48,759 bases of DNA from a bacterium (GTDB lineage: Archaea > Nanoarchaeota > Nanoarchaeia > Woesearchaeales > UBA10216). Of the stretch, positions 48,477 to 48,759 are shown piece by piece (the stretch's first letter is position 1; each line of letters starts with the position of its first letter). Made by a program: the position numbers and the translations under genes. The stretch covers positions 1-48,759 of the forward strand of contig JAAGZO010000179.1 of assembly GCA_024206195.1 (NCBI GenBank). The letters run 5' to 3'. The notes beneath the pieces were generated by a model, which did no database searches, was not told the DNA's origin, and was given only the letters and a program-made list of their open reading frames with translations.

Positions 48477-48759
48477 TTATCCTTTCTGTTCTATGTGCCA
48501 TCCACCATCGGAAGAAAAGGCGCATCCCGAATGAAGTTTATATTTAATTTGCAGACCATTCGGGTTTTTCCCCTCTTTAAAGTTTTTCGCTTTTACGATT
48601 TTTATAATCCCTGGTTTGATTGCTAAGGCGAGGCGAGGTTTATCAAGGGTCATGTATCCACCTAGTCCTACATCCGTGCCAGGATTTTTCTGAATACAAA
48701 TAACAGCGATTGCACCTTCTAATTTCCTGTGAATTTCTGTTATCATTCCACCAATGCGG
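48477..48759 (-). CDS. Replicative DnaB/RecA-type ATPase, C-terminal part
   Basis: Continues the gene at 1-884; bases 48745-48759 repeat 1-15. The C-terminal 89 residues include AIAVICIQKNPGTDVGLGG, the Gln-containing strand/loop typical of DnaB-like ATPases, then RLALAIKPGIIKIVKAKNF as the last strands of the RecA fold. No separate start is needed: the internal ATG at 48746 is residue 295 of the full protein. Confidence 0.8.
   Translation of the reverse strand, partial: RIGGMITEIHRKLEGAIAVICIQKNPGTDVGLGGYMTLDKPRLALAIKPGIIKIVKAKNFKEGKNPNGLQIKYKLHSGCAFSSDGGWHIEQKG
48745..48759 (+). repeat. Terminal 15-base repeat of the window start
   Basis: ATTCCACCAATGCGG at both ends (1-15 and 48745-48759). 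With the ORF that runs across, it marks a circular assembly overlap rather than a biological terminal repeat. Confidence 0.85.

Noticed and set aside
1..48759. CRISPR array, integrase or lysogeny switch
   Set aside because: No regular repeat-spacer pattern, no recombinase motifs and no CI/Cro-like divergent pair were seen; the genome therefore looks virulent, though this is negative evidence only.

Overview
The window looks like a complete genome of a virulent-looking tailed phage with podovirus-type (P22-like) morphology, linearised inside one gene. The last 15 bases (48745-48759) repeat the first 15, and the DnaB/RecA-type ATPase gene cut at position 1 continues in frame at 48744. The non-redundant circle is therefore 48,744 bp. 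The host is probably Gram-negative: there is a lipobox lipoprotein in the lysis cassette, a SleB-type muramidase and several Sec signal peptides. The host genus cannot be read from the sequence. I see no integrase, lysogeny repressor, RNA polymerase, CRISPR array or convincing tRNA.

Almost everything lies on the minus strand in tightly overlapping genes (ATGA and TAATG junctions). In the direction of transcription the order is: HNH nuclease and TerS-like protein (42.8-41.5 kb); a run of very small, often membrane-spanning ORFs (41.4-39.4 kb); a sugar cassette (39.2-34.5 kb) with NeuB, a UDP-sulfoquinovose-synthase-like SDR, NeuC, NeuA and a methyltransferase; TerL and portal (34.5-30.6 kb); fibre-like, leucine-rich-repeat and other signal-peptide proteins (30.2-26.8 kb); a GroES-like co-chaperonin, scaffold-like protein, decoration-like protein and major capsid protein (26.6-23.0 kb); head completion and P22 gp4/gp10-like tail proteins (22.9-15.8 kb); DNA ejection proteins (15.7-12.0 kb); a secreted fibre-like protein (12.0-10.4 kb); and a lysis cassette (10.4-8.8 kb) with a small lipoprotein, a phospholipase-A2-like protein, a holin-like protein and a SleB-type hydrolase.

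The early/replication region follows on the same strand. It holds a metallophosphoesterase, RusA, a DUF1071-type annealing protein, NinB, a Ref-type nuclease and HNH proteins, and then the replicative ATPase across the join. It continues through 48.5-45.8 kb to a convergent terminator near 45.75 kb. Three visible sites could drive it: two sigma70-like promoters (8.4 and 5.5 kb) and three tandem 22-bp dyad repeats (5822-5887).

A separate plus-strand operon (43.0-45.7 kb) of small unknown proteins starts from a strong sigma70-like promoter at 42.94 kb. Three of its genes are preceded by the same 22-bp leader. This is the likely early host-interaction module, and it converges on the same terminator.

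The most unusual content is the virus-encoded nonulosonic acid pathway (UDP-GlcNAc to CMP-sialic-acid-type sugar) beside an SQD1-like enzyme, all between the small and large terminase genes. Next are the phospholipase-A2-like lysis candidate, the group of signal-peptide-bearing fibre/LRR proteins, and the repeated operator and leader elements.
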